Below, piece after piece: positions 37,366 through 50,157 of a stretch of 64,000 nucleotides of DNA. This stretch comes from Capniomyces stellatus. Taxonomy: Eukaryota; Kickxellomycota; Harpellomycetes; Harpellales; Legeriomycetaceae. The notes beneath the pieces were generated by a model. That model worked only from the letters and a program-made list of their open reading frames with translations, searched no databases and was not told the origin of the DNA. The translations under genes were made by a program, and so were the position numbers. The stretch is taken from the NCBI GenBank assembly GCA_001661515.1, contig LUVW01000030.1, forward strand, positions 82,955 through 146,954, read 5' to 3'. How positions within the stretch are numbered: the stretch's first letter is position 1; each line of letters opens with the position of its first letter.

Positions 37366-38561
37366 ATGGAAGAATCAACGATATTTGAAATGCTGATGAG
37401 TCAATTATCAGGGCTTGAGGAGCGAGTAGAGTATCCGGGTATTCAAACAAGATACCCAGCGCCAAAAACGGATATTATGGTGAGTAAGATGTATTATCAA
37501 TTAGCAGATATATATTGAAAAAGATTAAATAAACAGCAGAGAGCAAAAAAGATGGAAAAAATGTGTTTGGATCAAAATGTTAATAAACAACACAAAAAAA
37601 GGAGAGCAATAGAAGGAGTGTTTAACAAGGAATTAAAATGTTGTATGGTTTGTAGATGCCGATCCAAAACACCTTCCCAAGTGTAAAATCAGGAAAAGGC
37701 AAGAACAGCACCAACATTTTCTAGAAACCAACATTTTTGTAGGTCGTGTATTGGTGAAGAAAAACGATGATAAATAGAGTTTAGTGTAAGAAAAAAAAGG
37801 CAATCTAATCGAGATGGCTTAAATTAAATTAAATAGATGGATACTTTAATGTGGATCTAAAGTATATAAAGACACCAAAGCTGAATTCCACGATCAACGT
37901 GCACAAGTTGTACACGGGGTATAGGATGAAGAGGCTAGTTGCGCAGAAGGCGAGTTTGGTTACAGGGGACTCGGAGAAAAAGCTGATGAAAGGATTTAAG
38001 CTGGTTGCGAAGGGTAAGACGATTGGGGAGGACAAGTTGGTGGCAGATTACTTGAGCGTGATGTTTGCAAAAGGGGGTGTTGAGTTGGAGCGAGTTGGAG
38101 AATTGGAGGTGAAGAACCCGGTTATCCATGTAATGTCGGTTCAGTCGAGTGTAGAGGAGGAAATGGAAGTAGAGTTGGTAGGAAAGGAGGATGGTGCAGA
38201 GCTTGGGAGTTATGAGGAGTTGAAGACGCGTATTTTGGGAGCAAGGCAGGAAGACAAGGTTGAGATGGAGAGCGGCAAAAGCGAGCAAAGGAAGCACGAT
38301 TTGAGCGAATCACCAAGCGAAGACAATGAGAGTAGAGCTGCGAGAGGAGAACCAAGTAGAAAGGCGATTAAGATTTTACAAAAAGGAAATGGAGGCGAAC
38401 AGGTGCAGGGCGGGAGTGCGATGGAGGTTGAAGAAGGGGAAGGGGACTTGGAGGGTAAAAGCAAGGAGTTTTGGGGAGATATGAGCGAGCTTTTGAGTAA
38501 GCATTTTGGAAGCGAGTCAGCAGCAGTTGAAAGGTATATTTTTGAGAAGATGCAGCAGTAG
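37366..38561 (+). CDS. Uncharacterised protein, 314 aa
   Basis: I do not recognise this protein. Three exons are inferred: 37366-37479, 37537-37642 and 37837-38561, joined in one frame by GTGAGT and GTATGG donors and CAG/TAG acceptors. The N-terminus (MEESTIFEMLMSQLSGLEER followed by VEYPGIQTRYPAPKTDIM) looks like a short helix and a YPxIxxRYPxPK motif. A basic stretch (KKMEKM..NKQHKKRRAIEG) follows. Then comes the conserved-looking block YFNVDLKYIKTPKLNSTINV and HKLYTGYRMKRLVAQK. Residues about 180-280 are acidic and low complexity (Glu/Ser-rich), and the end (FWGDMSELLSKHFGSESAAV) could be a helix. No signal peptide or membrane segment is evident. It converges with URA2, leaving 294 bp between the stops. 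The gene is likely real given its three-exon fit; its function is unknown. Confidence 0.65.
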
Positions 38562-38790
38562 TGGAAGGAAATGGGTGAGTAAATATGGCAACAGGGGATA
38601 AGTGCAGGAGAAAAGATAGGATGGACAAAAGCAATATGGGTTACAGTTATATCGAGAGTTTCTTTTTTGATTATAAATTAAGTTTGTTGATATTTGGATT
38701 TTATTGTTGTTGGCTTATTTTATTTTCTAGTAATAGATGTGTTGAATAATAATAACAGTAAACTGAGCCAAAGAAACCACAGTGGTATTA

Positions 38791-38840
38791 ATAAAAGTAA
38801 AAAAGTAAAAAAAGTAAAAAAAGTAAAAAAAAGTAAAAAT
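38791..38840. repeat. A-rich GTAAAAA repeat between convergent genes
   Basis: About six units of roughly 8 bp (GTAAAAAA with length variation) lie in the short spacer between the unknown gene and URA2. They may overlap both 3' UTRs. No further signal was seen. Confidence 0.7.
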
Positions 38841-38855
38841 AGTCGAGACAAGAAA

Positions 38856-41800
38856 TTAGTTGGCGAAAGGAGGTGAGAGTACGAGGGCCAAAAGAGCCAT
38901 GCGTACAAACATTCCGTATCTCATTTGTCTAAAGTAAGCGGCTCTAGGGTCGGTGTCGACTTCGGTGGTGATTTCGTTGACTCTTGGCAAAGGATGCATA
39001 ACAATCATGTTCTTTTTGCAGAGTTTGAGGGTGGAGTTGTCGATGATGATAGAGCTGGACTTCATTATGTGGTCGTACTCTTGGGGGGAGGCGAATCTTT
39101 CCTTTTGGACTCTGGTGACGTAGAGAACGTCGGTTGAGGAGAGGATGTCGGAGGAGAGTTTGTTGAAGGTGAATTGTTTGATGTTTCTTTGGTGGGCGGA
39201 TCTGCTGATTTCGTCGATGATTGATTGAGGCATTTGTAGGTTATCAGTTGGGCTGACGTAGTTGATGGTGATGTTGTTGTATAGGGAGAGGACTCTGGCT
39301 AGAGAGTGTACGGTTCTTCCGTTGAGCAGGTCGCCAACCATTGTGATGACGAGGCCATTGACGGTACCAAGTTCCTCACGAATGGTGAATGCATCAAGCA
39401 TGGCTTGAGTGGGGTGTTCGCCGGTTCCATCACCAGCGTTCAAAATGGGGATGTTGCACGACTCGATGGCCTTTTTAGTGGCACCAAGGGTGGGGTGTCT
39501 GAGTACGATAAGGTCGGCGTAGCTGGCGAAGGTTTTGATGGTGTCGCTTAGGCTTTCACCCTTTGAAACGGAGCTGGAGTCGATGTTTGTGTTAGTGACT
39601 AGGCCACCAAGTCTCATCATGGCGGCTTGGAAGCTGGTGCTGGTTCTTGAGGATGGTTCGTAGAAGAGGGAGGACATGACTTTGTTGGTTAGAAGAGGAA
39701 TTGTGCCAAAGCGTTCAACCATGGTTCTGATTTCCATGGCGACAGCAAAGAGAATGTAGAGGTGATTTTTGGAAATCTGTTTGACGGAGCTGACAGACAT
39801 CTTGTAGAATGGGTTGTGGCCATCAAATCGAGACAAGATGGAGGGCAGGAAGGTTTGTTGGAGCGATTGGGAGGGGTTTGAGACAAGGGATTGAGGGGCA
39901 ATGAAATTTGAGTTGTTGTTGAAGGCCATATGGTTTTTGGAGGTGAATTCAAAGTCGTTGAATCTAACTCCTTCAAATGGATGGTACGTGGGATTGGCGG
40001 ACTGTAAGCTGCGTTCGTTGGAGATTGAGGAGCTAGACAGAGGAGCAGTGTTTAGGTTGAGCAGAGAAGAGGCAAGTTTTTTAGGAGTGGTTTGAGACTG
40101 GTCAGCCAGGTCAGACAGGGGAGCAGTGGTGGTTGTGGATTGCTGTTTTTGGGCTGAGGTGGAGGAGGTAGTTGAGGTTGATGTGGGGTTGGTGGTGGTG
40201 GAGGAAGTGGCGGTTTTTGCGGATAGTGGGGTGGATGCGGAGTGGATTTCCTTTTTGCTGGGGCCAGAGACAAACAGGTTGATTTCCTTGTTGTTAAGCA
40301 AGGTGCCTGAGGTGTTGAGGCCGTTGACTTGGGAGATGGACTCAAGGCTCTTTCCGTCCAAGAACACGCATTTACCGGCAAAGACAACTCTGTGGATGTT
40401 TGATTTCATATCGCTGCCGTAGAGGGCGGATGCGAGCTGGGCAAACTGTTTGGGCAGGAAGGGGATGGCCTGATTGAGCTGGATTGGGCGGTCCATGTGA
40501 ACCTCAATGTAGGAGTTTGGCTGGGTTGGATAGCCAAAGATGGATCTGGGGTTGGTTGAGAATCTGGAAACAATGTCTTCAATAGTCATCTTGCCAACAG
40601 AAACAGCGTTCAAGAGGAGGGGCAGGGCAAGGGCGTATGCAAACTGGATGTTTGAGTTTTCAGACAGGCCAGCAGCAAGGGCAGAGGGCAGGGAACCGAC
40701 AGAGAGACAGTCGATTGACAGCAGGTTGTCCCACAGTTTGAGGCGCTGGTCGTTTCCAGCAATGTTGGAGGAAGTGGGGGTGGGGAGGGGGAAGAGGCTG
40801 AACACGGAAACGTCGCAGGACACGTTGAGACTCTTTTCTTTGCTGAGTCTGATGAGCAGAAGATCGTCAGCAGAGCGGACGTTGGTGACGTGAATGGAGC
40901 GTTCGTATAGGGCAGCTAGGAGCAGAGTGGACGCAAGATCGGTTCCGCTGGCATCAGTGATAACAGGCAGACCGCGGGGCCAGTTTCTGAAGAGCTCAGC
41001 AACAGCCGAGTAACCGCCGTTGGAGATGTCGGAGCCGGGCTTCATGGAGATGTAGAGGCTTGGAGTGGTTTGGGCGTTTGTTGATGAGGCAGTAGGGAGT
41101 TTGGAGGAACCGGCTATTGAAAGAACAAAGTCGGGTTTGCAGCTGGACTCGGCAACGGACAGTGCATGTTTTGCGGAGGCAGAGTCGTTGACAACAAAGG
41201 CGTTTTTGGTATTATCATAAGGGCTGACTAGGTTGACCATGGTGAATCCGGCGTTTAGCGCGGCTGTTGAGTTGGCCTCAAGCTGGGCCGGGTCAAGTGA
41301 GCTGCCAAATGCGGCAGAGGACAGGTCGACGAGGCCGGGGAGAACGATTGTTCTGTGGGAGGTGATGTAATCGAGGTTCTCGATTTGCCAGGTGTCGGGG
41401 TGGTACCTGCTGAGAGCCTCAACAAACATCTTTGCGCACTTGACGTTAGTGATAAGCGGGATTGAGCAGTCAATGGCCATTCGGCGGGACTTGTACCCCT
41501 CGCTGACAAAGTTGGCGGGTCTTCTGTACGAGTTTTTGGAGGGCAAGTTGATGTACAAGTCAATTAGGTTGTTGGCGAGGTACTGGTGCATGTTGTACTC
41601 GTCTCTGCTGGTGGAAACGTCAAGGAACCTGACGGGCACGTTATGCTCGCTGAAGAAATCGGCAGTTCCGGGAGTGGCAAAGATGACGAATCCATTGGAC
41701 ACAAGCTTCTTGATGGAGTCAATCATTTCGACTTTTTCCTTGTACGAGCCAATGGACACCAAAATGTTCTTTTTGGGCACAGTGAACCCAGTTGACACAA

Positions 41801-44800
41801 GTGCCTTCATGTATGCAGCGTACTTGTCTCTTCCAAACGCCGCAACCTCGCCGGTACTAGCCATTTCAACACCCAGAATCGGATCAGCACCCAGCAAGCG
41901 GCCAAAACTGAATTGGGGAACCTTGACAGCAACGTAGTCCATTTTGGCGATTGGCACGGGGAGTGGGAACGGAATGTTGAGCATTGCCTTGATAGACAGC
42001 TCAACAAAGTCTACATTCATGGACTTTGATACAAATGGGAACGATCTTGCAGCACGCACGTTGCACTCAATCACCTTGATCATGTTGTCCTTTGCTATAA
42101 ACTGGATGTTGTATGGGCCTGTAACGTGCAGTGCCTTTCCGATTGCAGCTGTGGCCTCGGTGATTTTCTTGACCGTGATTGGGTCAAGATCCTGAGGTGG
42201 CAGAACCAAAGTCGCATCTCCAGAGTGCACACCTGCGTTCTCAACGTGCTCGGATATGCAGTGAACCGCCATTACTCCGTTAATCGCAACAGCGTCCACA
42301 TCGATTTCCTTTGCATCCTCAATAAACTTGCTGATCACAACGGGGTACTCTTTGCTCACGGTAGCAGCCTGCTTCAAGTACGCATCCAAGTCTTCCTCGG
42401 AAAACGCCACGTTCATTGCGGCTCCACTAAGCACGTACGATGGCCTCACCAGAACGGGGAATCCAACTTGGTCGCAGAACGCGTGTGCGTCTGCCAACTG
42501 TGTCAGCTCACGCCACGCTGGCTGGTCAACGCCAATCTGGTCCAGCATTCGGCTGAACTTGTACCTGTTCTCTGCATTGTCAATGTAATCAGGAGATGTT
42601 CCCAGAATGTTGACTTTTTGTCTGTGCAACGCCAATGCTATGTTGTTTGGTGCTTGGCCACCCATCGCAACAACCACACCTGCTGACGACTCGAGCTGGT
42701 AAATGTCCATAACTCGCTCTAACGTAATGTTTGAAAAGTACAGCCTGTCAGCCTCATCGTAATCTGTGCTCACTGTTTCTGGGTTGTAGTTGACCATAAT
42801 CGTCTTGCGCCCGTTTGCACGCAGCGTTCCAATTGCGCGAACCGCACACCAATCAAACTCAACAGACGACCCAATTCTGTACACCCCCGATCCAAGAACC
42901 ATCACACCATGATCGTCAAACGTCACGTCGTGTGTTGACGCGTTGTATGTCAGGTACAGGTAATTCGTGCTTGCTGGGAACTCGGCCGCAACAGTGTCAA
43001 TTTGCTTGACAAACGGATGAAGTCCAATCAGCATTCTCTCCTGTCGCACATGCAACTCATTGCTGTTTATCGCCTGTGCAATCCCCACATCGCTGAACCC
43101 AAGCATCTTGGCGTTTCTCAGCAGCTGCTCCGGAATCTTGCCATCAACACTGCTTGCTGTCATCAGCCTCTCAGTCTCAACAATTCCGCGCAACTTGCAC
43201 AAAAACCACTTGTCGATTCTTGTCAGTTCCCAGATCCTCTCCACAGAGTACCCGAGATGCAGTGCATTTGCTATCGCAAACAGTCTCTTGTCCGTGGGCT
43301 GCATCAGCTCCTTTTCCAGAGTCTTGATGTCATCGCTCACATAGTTGTTTCTTCCAAACCCTGCAAATGACGAGTCAACTGACCGAATTGCCTCCATCAA
43401 ACATTCCTCAAACGTCTTTCCAATGCTCATCACCTCACCAACAGACTTCATCGCACTCGACAACTCCTTGTTCACTCGCTGGAACTTGCTCAAGTCCCAC
43501 CGCGGCATCTTGACTACCATGTAGTCCAAGCTTGGCTCAAAGCAAGCCGTTGTCACCTTGGTAACAGAGTTTCTAATCGTGTTCAAGCAGATTCCAAGCC
43601 CCAGCTTTGCCGCCACAAACGCCAATGGGTATCCAGTAGCCTTGCTCGCAAGTGCCGACGATCTTGACAGCCTCGCGTTCACCTCAATAATGCAGTACTC
43701 GTTTGAGTTTGGATCAAGCGCATACTGGACATTGCACTCTCCAACAATCCCCAAGTGTCGCACAACCTTGATTGCTGTTGACCGCAGCATCTGGATGTCC
43801 GCATCGTTCAGTGTCAAACTTGGCGCCACCACAATCGAGTCCCCTGTATGGATTCCCAACGGATCAAAGTTCTCCATGTTGCACACCACTATGCAGTTGT
43901 CTGCCGAGTCTCTCACCACCTCGTACTCAATCTCTTTCCATCCCTTCATCGATCGCTCAACCAAAATTTGCGGCGATGACTGGAACGCCTTACCCGCCAG
44001 ATCCTTCAGCTCAGCCTCATTGTCGGCAAATCCTGATCCCAGTCCTCCTAGCGCATAGGCTGCACGCACAATCACCGGGTATCCAATAGATTTCCCCACT
44101 TCTACCGCCTCCTCCACCGTTGTCGCTGTTTTCGACTCTGCGCACTTCTCGCCAATCTCATCCATAGCCTTTGAAAACAAGTCTCGGTCCTCTGTTGTGT
44201 TGATCGTGTTGATCTGTGTGCCCAGCACCTGCACACCCAACCCCTCAAACTCCTCGTTCAACACCACTCCAATGTTCAGTGCCGTTTGTCCTCCAAACGT
44301 GCAGTATATTCCATCTGGTCTTTCGTGCTTAATCACCTTGCGCACACAGTCTGGTGTTACTGGCAAAAAGTAGCACTTGTCCGCCAGTCCCTTTGACGTC
44401 TGGATTGTTGCAATATTTGGGTTGATCAGAATCGTGTAGATCCCTTCTTCCTTAAGCGCCTTAATCGCCTGCGACCCCGAGTAATCAAACTCTCCCGCCT
44501 GTCCAATACTCAATCCTCCTGATCCCAACACCAAAACCTTTCTAATCATACGGCCATTCACCATTCTTCCCCCCGTTGCCCTCAGCTCTGCTGTGTTTTC
44601 CCCCAACATCTTTTGCTTCCACGTCAAGTCTACCTCTCCCCCCGGCAACTTAACTCCCCTAACCGTCTTCAGCACCGAGCACTCAACCACCAACTTTGCA
44701 AAATGCTCAAACAGAAACCGCGTGTCGCTTGGCCCTGGCGTCGCCTCTGGGTGGAACTGCACCGAAAAGTACGGCAAATCGTTATACATCATCCCCTCGT

Positions 44801-46061
44801 TACTTCCGTCATTTGCATTCACAAATAGCTCGCTCAATCCCTCCTTCAGCGTGCCCGCGTCAACCGCATATCCGTGGTTCTGCGATGTAATGTAACATCT
44901 CCCCGTTCTCATATCTGTACATGGAATGTTTGCTCCTCTGTTTCCGTACTTCATCTTTACTGTTCTTGCCCCACTCGCCAACGACAACAGCTGGTGACCC
45001 ATACATATTCCAAATATTGGGAATACCTCCTTTGCAATCGCCTTTTCTATCCTGCTAACTACTATTTCTCTTGGAATCGCCTCTGGATTTCCTGGCCCAT
45101 TGCTCAAAAACAACCCATCCATCACCTCCCCCTCCCCCATAAAGTCATAGTCCCATGGCACCACCTTCACCTCCAATCCACACCCAACCATATCAACCAG
45201 TTGCCGGTTCTTCAACCCAAAGTCCACCGCCACCACTCTCAGGTTTCTACCACTCGAGTGCTTCAAGCTTTTGCTCTCCTCTGGTAAGTACACCTTGGCT
45301 TCCTTTGTCGACACCTTTGCCGCCAAATTCTCAATATTTATATCCAGCCAATCAACATTGCTCATTTTCTCCAGCCCCACCCCATCGCTCTCCCCACTCA
45401 TGTCAATAAACCCAGGTCCAGCAACGCTTTTTGGCAACAGCAACTTTCCAACCATCGCCCCCTGCTCTCTAATCTTCTTTGTAATGTCCCTAGTATCCAC
45501 TCCGTATATCGCTGGAATCTCGTTTTCAATCAGCCAGTCTGAAAGCGATCCCTTCGCCATATAATGGCTATATTCTGCCGAATATTGCCCAACTATCAAT
45601 CCCGTTACATGGATCCTGCTAGACTCAAAGTACTCCAATCGATCCTTAATCACCGCATCCATCTTGGTGTAATCCGGAACTCCGTAGTTTCCTACGAGTG
45701 GGAACGTAACCACCAACAAGTACCCTGTGTTACTTGGGTCCGTCAATGCCTCTGGATATCCATTCATTCCTGTCTGGAACACCAACTCTCCACTAACCGA
45801 CTTCTTCTCCGATCCAAACGAGTACCCATTATACATACTGCCGTCTTTGAGCACCAATGTTGCCACTGTTGGGTTAATCATAGTTAGCTCCTCATTTGTT
45901 CTTATTCCCAAATCCTGGCTAAACCCCTTCTGCGGAACTGCGCATGGCCTGAATGCCGTGTGGTATCCATTTGGCGAACTTCTACCTGACTCTGGTATGC
46001 TCACTGTGTTATTTACTGTTTCTATTTGTCCAACCATTCTTTCTTTTCTTCCTTCTAGCAA
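38856..46061 (-). CDS. URA2: URA2-type multifunctional protein: glutamine CPSase - aspartate transcarbamylase
   Basis: This protein carries out the first two steps of de novo pyrimidine synthesis: glutamine, bicarbonate and ATP to carbamoyl phosphate, then carbamoyl aspartate. One uninterrupted frame of 2401 codons carries every domain. Class I glutaminase: FGICMGHQ with nucleophile Cys353, and [11 protein letters not shown]. CPSase half A starts near 505 ([20 protein letters not shown]) and half B near 1050 ([19 protein letters not shown]). The regulatory MGS-like region is near 1430. A DHOase-like domain follows from about 1570, but the metal-binding HxH is replaced (PGLVDLSSA), as in other fungal Ura2. 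A Ser/Thr-rich linker spans about 1960-2070. The ATCase domain spans about 2080-2401, with [22 protein letters not shown] and [10 protein letters not shown]. Yeast Ura2 has 2214 aa; the extra length is in the N-terminus and linker. A second in-frame Met lies at 46037. Confidence 0.97.
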   Translation of the reverse strand: MLEGRKERMVGQIETVNNTVSIPESGRSSPNGYHTAFRPCAVPQKGFSQDLGIRTNEELTMINPTVATLVLKDGSMYNGYSFGSEKKSVSGELVFQTGMNGYPEALTDPSNTGYLLVVTFPLVGNYGVPDYTKMDAVIKDRLEYFESSRIHVTGLIVGQYSAEYSHYMAKGSLSDWLIENEIPAIYGVDTRDITKKIREQGAMVGKLLLPKSVAGPGFIDMSGESDGVGLEKMSNVDWLDINIENLAAKVSTKEAKVYLPEESKSLKHSSGRNLRVVAVDFGLKNRQLVDMVGCGLEVKVVPWDYDFMGEGEVMDGLFLSNGPGNPEAIPREIVVSRIEKAIAKEVFPIFGICMGHQLLSLASGARTVKMKYGNRGANIPCTDMRTGRCYITSQNHGYAVDAGTLKEGLSELFVNANDGSNEGMMYNDLPYFSVQFHPEATPGPSDTRFLFEHFAKLVVECSVLKTVRGVKLPGGEVDLTWKQKMLGENTAELRATGGRMVNGRMIRKVLVLGSGGLSIGQAGEFDYSGSQAIKALKEEGIYTILINPNIATIQTSKGLADKCYFLPVTPDCVRKVIKHERPDGIYCTFGGQTALNIGVVLNEEFEGLGVQVLGTQINTINTTEDRDLFSKAMDEIGEKCAESKTATTVEEAVEVGKSIGYPVIVRAAYALGGLGSGFADNEAELKDLAGKAFQSSPQILVERSMKGWKEIEYEVVRDSADNCIVVCNMENFDPLGIHTGDSIVVAPSLTLNDADIQMLRSTAIKVVRHLGIVGECNVQYALDPNSNEYCIIEVNARLSRSSALASKATGYPLAFVAAKLGLGICLNTIRNSVTKVTTACFEPSLDYMVVKMPRWDLSKFQRVNKELSSAMKSVGEVMSIGKTFEECLMEAIRSVDSSFAGFGRNNYVSDDIKTLEKELMQPTDKRLFAIANALHLGYSVERIWELTRIDKWFLCKLRGIVETERLMTASSVDGKIPEQLLRNAKMLGFSDVGIAQAINSNELHVRQERMLIGLHPFVKQIDTVAAEFPASTNYLYLTYNASTHDVTFDDHGVMVLGSGVYRIGSSVEFDWCAVRAIGTLRANGRKTIMVNYNPETVSTDYDEADRLYFSNITLERVMDIYQLESSAGVVVAMGGQAPNNIALALHRQKVNILGTSPDYIDNAENRYKFSRMLDQIGVDQPAWRELTQLADAHAFCDQVGFPVLVRPSYVLSGAAMNVAFSEEDLDAYLKQAATVSKEYPVVISKFIEDAKEIDVDAVAINGVMAVHCISEHVENAGVHSGDATLVLPPQDLDPITVKKITEATAAIGKALHVTGPYNIQFIAKDNMIKVIECNVRAARSFPFVSKSMNVDFVELSIKAMLNIPFPLPVPIAKMDYVAVKVPQFSFGRLLGADPILGVEMASTGEVAAFGRDKYAAYMKALVSTGFTVPKKNILVSIGSYKEKVEMIDSIKKLVSNGFVIFATPGTADFFSEHNVPVRFLDVSTSRDEYNMHQYLANNLIDLYINLPSKNSYRRPANFVSEGYKSRRMAIDCSIPLITNVKCAKMFVEALSRYHPDTWQIENLDYITSHRTIVLPGLVDLSSAAFGSSLDPAQLEANSTAALNAGFTMVNLVSPYDNTKNAFVVNDSASAKHALSVAESSCKPDFVLSIAGSSKLPTASSTNAQTTPSLYISMKPGSDISNGGYSAVAELFRNWPRGLPVITDASGTDLASTLLLAALYERSIHVTNVRSADDLLLIRLSKEKSLNVSCDVSVFSLFPLPTPTSSNIAGNDQRLKLWDNLLSIDCLSVGSLPSALAAGLSENSNIQFAYALALPLLLNAVSVGKMTIEDIVSRFSTNPRSIFGYPTQPNSYIEVHMDRPIQLNQAIPFLPKQFAQLASALYGSDMKSNIHRVVFAGKCVFLDGKSLESISQVNGLNTSGTLLNNKEINLFVSGPSKKEIHSASTPLSAKTATSSTTTNPTSTSTTSSTSAQKQQSTTTTAPLSDLADQSQTTPKKLASSLLNLNTAPLSSSSISNERSLQSANPTYHPFEGVRFNDFEFTSKNHMAFNNNSNFIAPQSLVSNPSQSLQQTFLPSILSRFDGHNPFYKMSVSSVKQISKNHLYILFAVAMEIRTMVERFGTIPLLTNKVMSSLFYEPSSRTSTSFQAAMMRLGGLVTNTNIDSSSVSKGESLSDTIKTFASYADLIVLRHPTLGATKKAIESCNIPILNAGDGTGEHPTQAMLDAFTIREELGTVNGLVITMVGDLLNGRTVHSLARVLSLYNNITINYVSPTDNLQMPQSIIDEISRSAHQRNIKQFTFNKLSSDILSSTDVLYVTRVQKERFASPQEYDHIMKSSSIIIDNSTLKLCKKNMIVMHPLPRVNEITTEVDTDPRAAYFRQMRYGMFVRMALLALVLSPPFAN

Positions 46062-49000
46062 TTTACTGTTTTTGTTCTGTTTTTGTTTTATTTTACTTTG
46101 TCCTAACTTTAGCTTGTGATATTTGGTTTCTAGTGTAGTCTAGTTGCTATATCCAAGTCTATTAATACTATAGTAAATAGTGTGTGATGTTGGTTTAATA
46201 AACAGTAAAAACAATTATTCAAAAATTGTCAGCCTTGTTGCCTTATTTTTGTCTTCTACACCTTAAACTCTTTGTTTGATTGTCTTTGTTGTATTCTATT
46301 CTCAACAAAATTATGAATTCACTTGATCTATTTAAACCATTTAAAATTGATCTGTGTTTCCCTTTTGCTTTTATTTAGAATTCAATCACTGACTTTTTTT
46401 TTAAGGCTTGCAGTTAAAGGTCAAATAGGGGCTATTGAATCTTTGAATCAAAATTTATAGCTGTTTGACTTACTTCCAAGAGTTATATCCTCTTTTCCTC
46501 TATTTAACTATGCTTTTTTGTAAAAAGGTTCTTACTCTTTTATTTAAGTTGCAAATGTTCTCTTATTTTCACTGTACACACGTGTGTTTGTTTATATGTT
46601 CTTTTGTTGTTGTTTTTGGCTTTGCTTTACCTCCGAGAATAAATTGTAGTGTTGAAAGTTTTCTTAATAATTAACTTAACTATTAGTATTTCTTTGTATT
46701 TTACTTTTATTTGATTATATTCTCGGAAAAGAACCCCAATTTTTGTGATTTTGAACTTTATTTATATCTGCTTACTTTTCGATTTGGTTATCATAACTTG
46801 AGCTCTTGCCATCAAAAAAAAATTTCTCAATGAAAATTTTTCCTTTTTTTTTTTTTTCCTTCCTCACTTTCTTTATCTTTAATCTCGGGCTTTCATTCGG
46901 TCAATTGTTTATTTAATCGATATGATATTCATTTTTTGCTTCTTTAAATCTCACCTTTTCAAATCAATTTTCAATGTTAGTCATTAAATAGTTTAAAAAA
47001 ATAAAAAGTTTTTTTTTTTTTTTTGATCAAAAACGTTTTTTTACCATTAAAAAACCCTTTTTTTTTTTGTCCTTAGCTGGATACACCATCCACCAATTGT
47101 AAGAACAGTATAAATACATGATGGCCTTGCTCACATTTCTTTCCTTCTTTGTAAGTGCGTTGGAATTCGGTAGCCATAATATCCCTCGCCTTTCTCTTTT
47201 TTTTTTCAATTAACAGAGCAAAAAAGCTTATATAATATAAAGGCCCCACTAAACGACTTTAACTTACTAACTGAACCATTGGTTCTATGTATACTTGATG
47301 TACTGTAATCAGGTATTTCAGTCATGCATCACAACCTTGTATTGTGGTCAGGTATTGTAAACAAATCCACAGATAGGTGGTTAACCAAGTGTTGTGATGA
47401 AATGTTACATTAAATAATAACCCACATGTATAACCCCACATGTATAAACCTCATATCCAGCTAAAACCACATAACTCTGTAAATAACTTTTAAACTGGCT
47501 CCATAGACCACTTTCCTATTTATTTATCCATTTACTCATTTATTTGGTTATTTAAATAAGTAAAAAAAAACATCAACGTCAAACTCTAGGATTCTAGCGA
47601 ATAAAGTAGACCGAGCTTACAGAGTCCTCTGTTATAACAAATATCATATTAACTCAGTACTTTTTGTTGCCCAAACCAATTAATCAACATGCTTGTTCCT
47701 TGTTAATAGAAAAGCTCATCTTTAAATAGCAGAACGATTTCTTTTTATTGAGATATAGCGGAATGTTTTCAGCCGAATTCCCTTTTTGCTTTTACAAACA
47801 TATTGCTCTCCAAAAATCTTTTATTTTATTTTTTTACGCTTTTCGATTTTCTCAGCGTGATACTTTATTGCCACCAAGCTTTCTTTCTTTTTTTTTTTAT
47901 TGGTTTTTTCTTTTTGAAATGATTTGTGAGTTTGCCAAAATTAGGGCTGCTTAACGACCTTGGTTTTCTTTGTTCAATTGTCAGCTTTGATGCACCGATT
48001 ATTTTTTTTGCCGAAACCAACAATGCTCGGGACCAAATGATTCTTACTTTTGACACTCTCTTTTACATTTGAGACTATTTTTTGGGCATAAGAACCTAAC
48101 CTTGTGCCTATTAGTGTGGTGTATCTGTCACTTTGCCTGCCAAGTTGGCTTGGTAACAAAAATAATCATATTAAACCATCAGCTACTCTCAAAGTAGTAT
48201 CAGATTAAGTATTCAAGATCCCACCGATTTAATTAACAGTAGACAATACTATTCTCTTATCGATTTGCCTATCAGCCTGATTTTCTTTAAGGCAGATTGT
48301 TGGTTAGCGATTTACACTTGTACTTTTATACATAATCATATTCTCTTTAAGTGTATTATGGTCATCTTGCTTACTAAAAATGTAAACCCTGAACACCATT
48401 AGAAGAAATGAATGATTCAAAAAACCACACGTTGGTTAAAGAAAAGCGTGTTTATATTGTATTAGTCATCAACCTGAAAAATTTTACAAGTCTATACAGA
48501 AAACTGCAATAGGCAGATTGACAATAGTAGGAATTAACAAAAAAAGATTACTGAACTGGAATAAAGATTGCTGAATTAAAATAAAAATTAATTCCACATC
48601 TATTAACGTTCTTATTATTAAATTTCAACCACATAAATAAAGAAAAATTTAATAAAAATAAAAATAGAAAATTACGAAACACAACTCTGTGGATTTAATC
48701 CCTGCTATTTTGCAAAAAAAAGAAAGGCTACTTAATACGGGACAATGCCAGCTACAAAATGATAATTGTAAACAGAAACAAATAAAATGTCAATATTGGA
48801 TTAATAATGCAAGGCAGCCAATGAAAGCACAAGATTGAAAGTCAAACAATGTCGTATTTATTTTACCAACAAATTTGTCGCAAAAAGGATTTGCGATGCA
48901 CATAAAAATTATGCTATAGAAGGTCAAGGAAATGTACGTATTATAACTTGTTGATTAGTAAACAACCTTACTGGCAACAAATCCGACTTGCACATACGAC

Positions 49001-49410
49001 TTTTTTTCTCTCTTCATTTTCTCACTTTTTTGTTACTGCTTTAATTAGTCAACGCCACTATGAAGAGCATCTTTTAAGCCAAAAAAGCAAAGCAAAACAA
49101 AGCAAAGCAAAACAAAGCAAAAACAAAACATTAAAATCGTAATTCTAAAGTAATAATATCAATTTACCTATTCTAAAATACAAGGAGTACAAACGCAGTT
49201 TTTTAACTAGACTTTGAAGTGAATCGATGTTTTCCATTGAAATATTCAAAAAAATAAATAATGAAATAAAAAAAAAGTTTATAAAAGAAATAAAATAAAA
49301 GGAGTGTCGAAAGATCAAACTTAGGCTGCATTACTAAAATAAATTGATATACAAACTTCTCTTTAAATTCTATAAATAATTTTGACCTTCTTAACCTAAC
49401 TAATTACAAC
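46062..49410. other. Intergenic region between URA2 and the quinone reductase array
   Basis: About 3.3 kb, AT-rich, divergent between URA2 (minus) and the first flavodoxin gene (plus), so it holds both promoters. Small frames on the minus strand at 47027-47209 and 47865-48159 match nothing known. An ACCACATAAATAAA motif at about 48624 could be a very short LINE tail. A short AAAGC-type repeat (AAAGCAAAGCAAAACAAAGC) lies at 49081-49130. Confidence 0.5.
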
Positions 49411-50157
49411 ATGTCTCCAAAATTCTTAGCAAAACTTAAGAGTCTGCTCTCCAACAAGCCAAAGAGCACAAAGGAGGCATCTGCAAAAGCAGATACACCC
49501 AAGACAGTGTCTCCAAAAACCGAATCTACAAAGGCTGTTGCTACTAAAAAAGCAGCACCAAAGGTTTACGTTGTATACTACTCCACATATGGACACATCA
49601 AGTCCTTGGCACACAAGGTTGTTGAAGGGCTCAACAAAACTGGGTTGGTTGAGGCCAAATTGTTCCAATTCGCCGAAACACTCCCACAAGAGGTGTTGAC
49701 ACAGATGTATGCCGCACCAAAGGACGACACAGTTCCAATTTTCACAGTCGAGGACTTTGAAGAGGGTGATGCTTTCATCTTTGGAATACCATCAAGATTC
49801 GGTACTCTGCCATCGCAGGTAAAGTCATTCATTGATTCTGCTGGTGGTCTGTGGATGAAGGGAGCCCAAAGCGGAAAGATGGTTGGAACATTCTTTTCTA
49901 CAGGCTCACAAGGAGGTGGTATGGAGAGCGTAGCCCTGTCATTGATCATGAACATATGCCACTTCAACATGCTTTACGTTCCAACAGGATTCCACTCAGG
50001 ATTGAGCCAACACGCAGAAATCTGTGGTGGATCAGCCTACGGATCAGGAACACTTGCAGGAAGTGCTGGAGATCGTGAAACATCCGAAGTCGAGTTTAAA
50101 CACGCTGTTGCTCAAGGAGAGGACTTTGCCAAAACTGTTGCAAGATACCACAAATAA
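49411..50157 (+). CDS. Flavodoxin-like NAD(P)H:quinone oxidoreductase, copy 1 (extended N-terminus)
   Basis: This is a WrbA/Pst2/Ycp4-type FMN enzyme that reduces quinones by two electrons and limits oxidative stress. It is intronless, 248 aa. After an N-terminal extension of about 49 residues the core begins KVYVVYYSTYGHIKSLAHKV (phosphate-binding loop). Then come IFGIPSRFGTLPSQVKSFID, GLWMKGAQSGKMVGTFFSTG, SQGGGMES and a C-terminal CGGSAYGSGTLAG. The extension, MSPKFLAKLKSLLSNKPKST and a Lys/Thr/Ala-rich spacer, is absent from copies 2-4. It could be a mitochondrial or membrane-directing segment. Its 3' half from 49789 and its downstream DNA are repeated in copy 3. The other copies lie 1.4-6.4 kb downstream in the same direction. 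Confidence 0.93.
   Translation: MSPKFLAKLKSLLSNKPKSTKEASAKADTPKTVSPKTESTKAVATKKAAPKVYVVYYSTYGHIKSLAHKVVEGLNKTGLVEAKLFQFAETLPQEVLTQMYAAPKDDTVPIFTVEDFEEGDAFIFGIPSRFGTLPSQVKSFIDSAGGLWMKGAQSGKMVGTFFSTGSQGGGMESVALSLIMNICHFNMLYVPTGFHSGLSQHAEICGGSAYGSGTLAGSAGDRETSEVEFKHAVAQGEDFAKTVARYHK

Noticed and set aside
38694..38876. Lys/Val repeat frame (KKVKKVKKVKK)
   Set aside because: It is a translation of the A-rich GTAAAAA repeat between two convergent genes and has no gene-like features.
47027..47209. Small minus-strand frame, with an alternative 34-codon frame starting MATEFQRTYKEG
   Set aside because: It is too short, has no family similarity I can name, and ends in low-complexity Lys codons. No splice model extended it convincingly.
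48600..48660. ACCACATAAATAAA near 48624 as another LINE tail
   Set aside because: Only about 14 bp match, and the preceding GTTGATTCTGTT block is missing. In AT-rich DNA this could be chance, so it is not listed as an element.
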